Source: Spirometra erinaceieuropaei
Lineage: Eukaryota > Platyhelminthes > Cestoda > Diphyllobothriidea > Diphyllobothriidae
Length of the DNA stretch: 64,000 nucleotides
Assembly (NCBI GenBank): GCA_902702965.1
Contig: CACRXP010000071.1
Coordinates: 848,807 to 912,806 of the forward strand
Direction of reading: 5' to 3'
The notes under the pieces are model-generated. The model saw only the letters and a program-made list of their open reading frames with translations. It searched no databases and was not told the DNA's origin. The position numbers and the translations under genes were made by a program. Shown here piece by piece: positions 61,132 through 64,000 of this stretch (positions are counted from its first letter, which is position 1; each line of letters opens with the position of its first letter).

Positions 61132-62036
61132 TTAGCGGATTAGGGAAGGGCGCTGCACTATCTGGTCGTTATAGATCACGAGATCCGTCTCGCCATTCTG
61201 CAACCTTGTTCTCAATTCCGGAACTAATTTTCGACGCTTTATTGTCTCTGACGGTGTGTAGTCCGGTTGAAAAACAACGCGGCAGTTGGTGTCTTTGATT
61301 CGGAATCGTCGTGAAATAATAAGTGCTACTTGTTCTTGGTTAGTTAGCACAACCTTGAGTAGTCGGGGACGTGAATGCTCTGATCTGTCGATTGAGCGCT
61401 TTCCAAGCCTAAAGGCCTTGAGAACCGAAACTTCCTCATTGGAGCACAGAAGTTCGCTGAGTAGGCATTGGAACAGTCGCAGGTCTGTCGAGACTCGCTC
61501 TTTGGAGGCACTAGCTGTGGATTCGGGAAGTCCCTGAATAATCAGACATTGCCCTCTGACCGGCGACTCTCTTGGGAACACAGCGATTTCGTGCCCCGAC
61601 CAAGATAATATGCGGTTGTCATGACCTGAGGATGATATAAGCCGCAGTCGATTAAGATCCAAATTCGTATCCATTTTGGTTGCATTTTCATCAAACTCAA
61701 AAGTTTTTTTGCGGTATGTTGCGGGCTTTAGACCCATGACATTTCCCCCGATGTGCGACACAGTCGCCGACGTCTCTGATTGCGGTTCTCCGGAGGTATT
61801 CCTCGGAATCGGCTGTCCATTTCCCTCAACCGTTCTGCTGCTCTGGCCCTACTTCTAGTTATTCTTCCAACAAGTATATTCCGATTGCCAACTGTGTCTA
61901 GCCAGCATTGTAGAAGAGTTTTCATCTTTTCAATCTCTTCCTCAAAGCGGTTGATTTTGCCGGCCAACACCTGGTATCCGCTGCAAAATCGATCGGTATG
62001 CGGTACGCATATACTATCAAGTAAACTTTGCGACAT
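61132..62036 (-). pseudogene. LINE ORF1 protein, frameshifted
   Basis: The N-terminal 102 codons (61728-62036) start MSQSLLD and include a charged, probably coiled segment (INRFEEEIEKMKTLL) and an Arg-rich block. A frameshift near 61745 leads into a 209-codon frame (61132-61761). This contains RGQCLIIQGLPES (about 61535-61573), LKAFRLGKRS and PRLLKVVLTNQEQV, matching the RNA-binding, RRM-like ORF1 proteins of flatworm CR1-type elements. Such proteins bind the element RNA. No zinc knuckle is visible. The overlap makes a single ancestral frame likely. Confidence 0.8.
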
Positions 62037-62050
62037 TGCTCGCCAGCGTG

Positions 62051-62100
62051 CTGCGATGGCCGAGGGGTTAGCGTGTTGGTGGTCGGTGGATCGACGCCGT
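62051..62100 (+). repeat. tRNA-like sequence next to the LINE 5' end
   Basis: It has a box A-like ATGGCCGAGGGGTTAGCG and, about 30 bases later, a box B-like GTGGATCGACGCC. The pattern suits a Ser/Leu-type tRNA head of a SINE, but it is not one of the three copies listed at 42293-51395 and no 3' structure is visible. It could be the head of another SINE or a chance match. Confidence 0.45.
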
Positions 62101-62285
62101 CATGGAAGGCAGTACTTTGGAAGGCAGCGCAGATCTCCGTTATGTAGTGGACTTATGAGAAAGGGAAAAACCTCCAGGGTCAGCTTGTCAGCTCCCTGAC
62201 GTGCGGAATAGGCGTACTGGCTGACAGAGCTGGAAAGCCCATTTGAGCGTATCACCCACACGCGCACATCACGATTTCTCACAAA
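62101..62285. other. Unassigned spacer
   Basis: Short stretch between the tRNA-like sequence and the next foldback element, with no recognisable content. Confidence 0.4.
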
Positions 62286-63277
62286 AGGATGGTGGACTAA
62301 CTCATGAAATCTCAACAGAAATTACGAAATGCTTTTCCGTTTCGAAAAGATTAATTACGTAGGGTTGTAAAACTGGCCATTGTACAGCATAATTCTCTAC
62401 TCATTTGGTTACCTCAGGACACCGGCTTTCAAACAAACTTCCTTTCAACTGAATCCAAAGACCACACTCAGTAAAAAATGGCTACTTAAAACGCATGTGT
62501 TTTTCACTGATTTTCGATGCCCTTAAAGATTCAATTACATTTCATGGAAAACATGCATAAAAATATTCATTCTTTTGCTCATTCAGTGAAGAAGTACGTC
62601 TTCTTTCAATTGTGCACTCGATGGAATGGTTTAGAAAGGTTTTGAAAAAACCTTTGCCGTAACCGAGTAACTTTGAACCCGACCTGCCTTTACACTTACA
62701 TTCATGGTTCCCAAACTACAAGCCGTTAATTTCCGCGTACAGAAAACCATACATTACACTACCGTACCAAGAGGATACAATATGCAGTTCATAAAATGAA
62801 GCAGTGGATTTGAGTCACATTGTTAACTTTACAAGCTTTATTGGTAAATGCAGAGACATGACGTTTCATGAAGGGTCATTTCATGGTATTTAAAAATCTT
62901 ACAATAAGGAACTTTTTTAAAATCGATTTAAACCCTTCCTTCCAGTATAAAATTGAAAGAAATCGTACGGTTTTAGCGAATGAGCAAAATATTTAATATT
63001 TTTATGCATGTCTTCCATGAAATATAAATGAATCTTTAAGGGCATCGAAAATCAGTTCGAAAAATGCATGCTACATATGTAGTCATTTTTAAGGCGTATG
63101 GTCTTTGGATGCAGTCGAAACGACTTTTTTTCGAAAGCCGGTGTCCCGATGTAACTGAATTATTATAGAATTATGTTGCAGCCTGACTAGTTTTGCAACC
63201 GTACTTCATTAATCTTTTCGAAACGGAAACGCATTCTTGAATTTCTGTTGACATTTCATGAGTTAGCCCACCTACTG
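62286..63277 (-). mobile_element. Foldback MITE, copy C (complete)
   Basis: A 992-bp copy whose centre is the reverse complement of the centres in copies A and B, so it is inserted in the opposite orientation. Arms span about 62286-62655 and 62900-63277. The right end is GTTAGCCCACCTACTG; the left end is mutated (AGGATGGTGGACTAAC), so TA flanks are no longer clear. Arm landmarks TTAATTACGTAGGGTTG and ATTAATCTTTTCGAAACGG are present. Confidence 0.85.
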
Positions 63278-63793
63278 CTCGCATCTCACATCAAACAAAA
63301 CAGCAACATGGGGAAGGGGGACTGAAGAGAGCGCTTCTGGTGATGTGGGATGTTGGAGATGTTCATGTGTGCTGCATATGCTGATGGAAGGATATGTGAC
63401 GTGGTACCTCTGATGTAGAAGGATTCAATCGGACAACATCATGGTCTCTTTCGGCGTGGCGTCGTTAATCACATCTATCCCACCATGTTTACTGTACGGA
63501 GCTTTGCGCCAAAAACCTGAAAAAAGATACGACGAAATTCAGAGATCCCTCGAAATTGAGCACCTCAAAAGGCCAAAAATGTAATTCATCTTCAAAAAAA
63601 TCTTTGAAAAGTTCACAGGAACTCCAATGTACTGCCCAATCTCCGGTTTCATGGCCGCACTAACCCTACAGGGCTACCGAAACTGTCTACATCTTGCATG
63701 ACACAGCCTTCTGATTGGCGAAACGTCTGTTACAGTCAGAAAGAATGTTCAAGCCTGCTCAGAACAATCCTCCCACATATACAATTCACGTTG
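63278..63793. other. Unassigned DNA
   Basis: No domain or shared repeat is recognised between the foldback element and the (GAA)n tract. Confidence 0.35.
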
Positions 63794-63870
63794 GAAGAAG
63801 AAGAAGAAGAAGAAGAAAAGGCGTAATAGCTGTCCCCATCCTTGGTCTGTTCGTCAGGCGACATCCTAAC
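63794..63870 (-). repeat. (GAA)n tract and possible Penelope-like tail
   Basis: (GAA)8 or so at 63794-63818. Read on the minus strand, CTGACGA (revcomp of TCGTCAG at about 63852-63858) precedes it by about 35 bases. The order CTGACGA then (TTC)n is that of the other Penelope-like tails, but the GAAA box and AATAAA are missing and no coding part is certain. A minus-strand 69-codon frame runs through it to the window end. Confidence 0.4.
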
Positions 63871-64000
63871 AGTAAATCTGAGACAACGGCTTTCAAGGGC
63901 AGAGCACTATGCAACTCCTCAATTTCCACAACAACCGTTTGGCTACTCACAAACAAAGCCGTATTAGAATGTGCCCAAACTAGATTCGGACTCATTGCTG

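Larger units (their letters stand above)
58220..62036 (-). mobile_element. CR1-type LINE, near full length, inactive
   Basis: A 3.8-kb minus-strand non-LTR retrotransposon with ORF1, then ORF2 comprising an apurinic-type endonuclease, RT and C-terminal domain. Domain order and the C-terminal block with R-P-x-L-E-F-A-x-Q-x-W-R-P-W and L-x-x-L-D-L-x-P-L-S-Y-R-R-L-R place it in the CR1/Jockey group. It retains both ORFs, unlike most 5'-truncated copies, but has multiple frameshifts and two lost RT active-site residues. I see neither a poly-A tail nor a clear target duplication. Confidence 0.9.

Overview
This window looks like repeat-dominated intergenic DNA from a flatworm, most likely a cestode. 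No host protein-coding gene can be supported. Evidence for a metazoan with a large genome: no long open frames, no bacterial gene spacing, microsatellites, an assembly gap (21721-22610), and decayed retroelements of types common in flatworm genomes. These are Penelope-like elements with GIY-YIG endonuclease, a CsRn1-like Ty3/gypsy element, a CR1-type LINE, tRNA-derived repeats and a non-coding inverted-repeat DNA transposon. The assignment to cestodes is inference from this mix.

Layout. 1-12 kb is mostly featureless AT-rich DNA with two very decayed arms of an inverted-repeat element (about 1198-1560 and 9985-10215) and a (GAA)n tract. 12.4-17.4 kb is a nest of insertions: a Penelope-like endonuclease fragment (12428-12880), a longer RT plus endonuclease copy (14495-15790), a truncated minus-strand copy with LTR-like repeats (16019-16638), and a ~590-bp inverted repeat built from a tRNA-Arg-like SINE (16763-17350). 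18.8-21.7 kb holds a complete inverted-repeat element and a minus-strand Penelope fragment that runs into the gap. Degenerate TTAGGG-like repeats follow the gap. 26.1-27.1 kb is a diverged inverted-repeat element. 33.0-37.0 kb is a Ty3/gypsy element on the minus strand, with both ~182-bp LTRs but a deleted integrase. 42-52 kb holds a three-copy tRNA-like repeat, a tail-to-tail Penelope palindrome and a (GAT)52 tract. 52.7-57.0 kb alternates inverted-repeat elements and Penelope fragments. 58.2-62.0 kb is a nearly full-length but dead CR1-type LINE on the minus strand, followed by another inverted-repeat element and a Penelope-like tail at the window edge.

Two signals stand out. (1) An AT-rich family about 960-1000 bp long has inverted arms of ~350-380 bp around a unique centre, ends beginning CAGTAGGTG, and flanking TA. 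Four near-complete copies, one half copy and two relics are visible. It fits a Tc1/mariner-like foldback MITE, and in one subfamily the two arms have evolved together. (2) Several unrelated Penelope-like 3' tails share one RNA-like layout: a hammerhead-type core (CTGAYGA, short stem-loop, GAAA), often with AATAAA downstream, and in several a (TTC)n run. All coding remnants carry stops, frameshifts, deletions or active-site changes, so nothing here looks able to move on its own.
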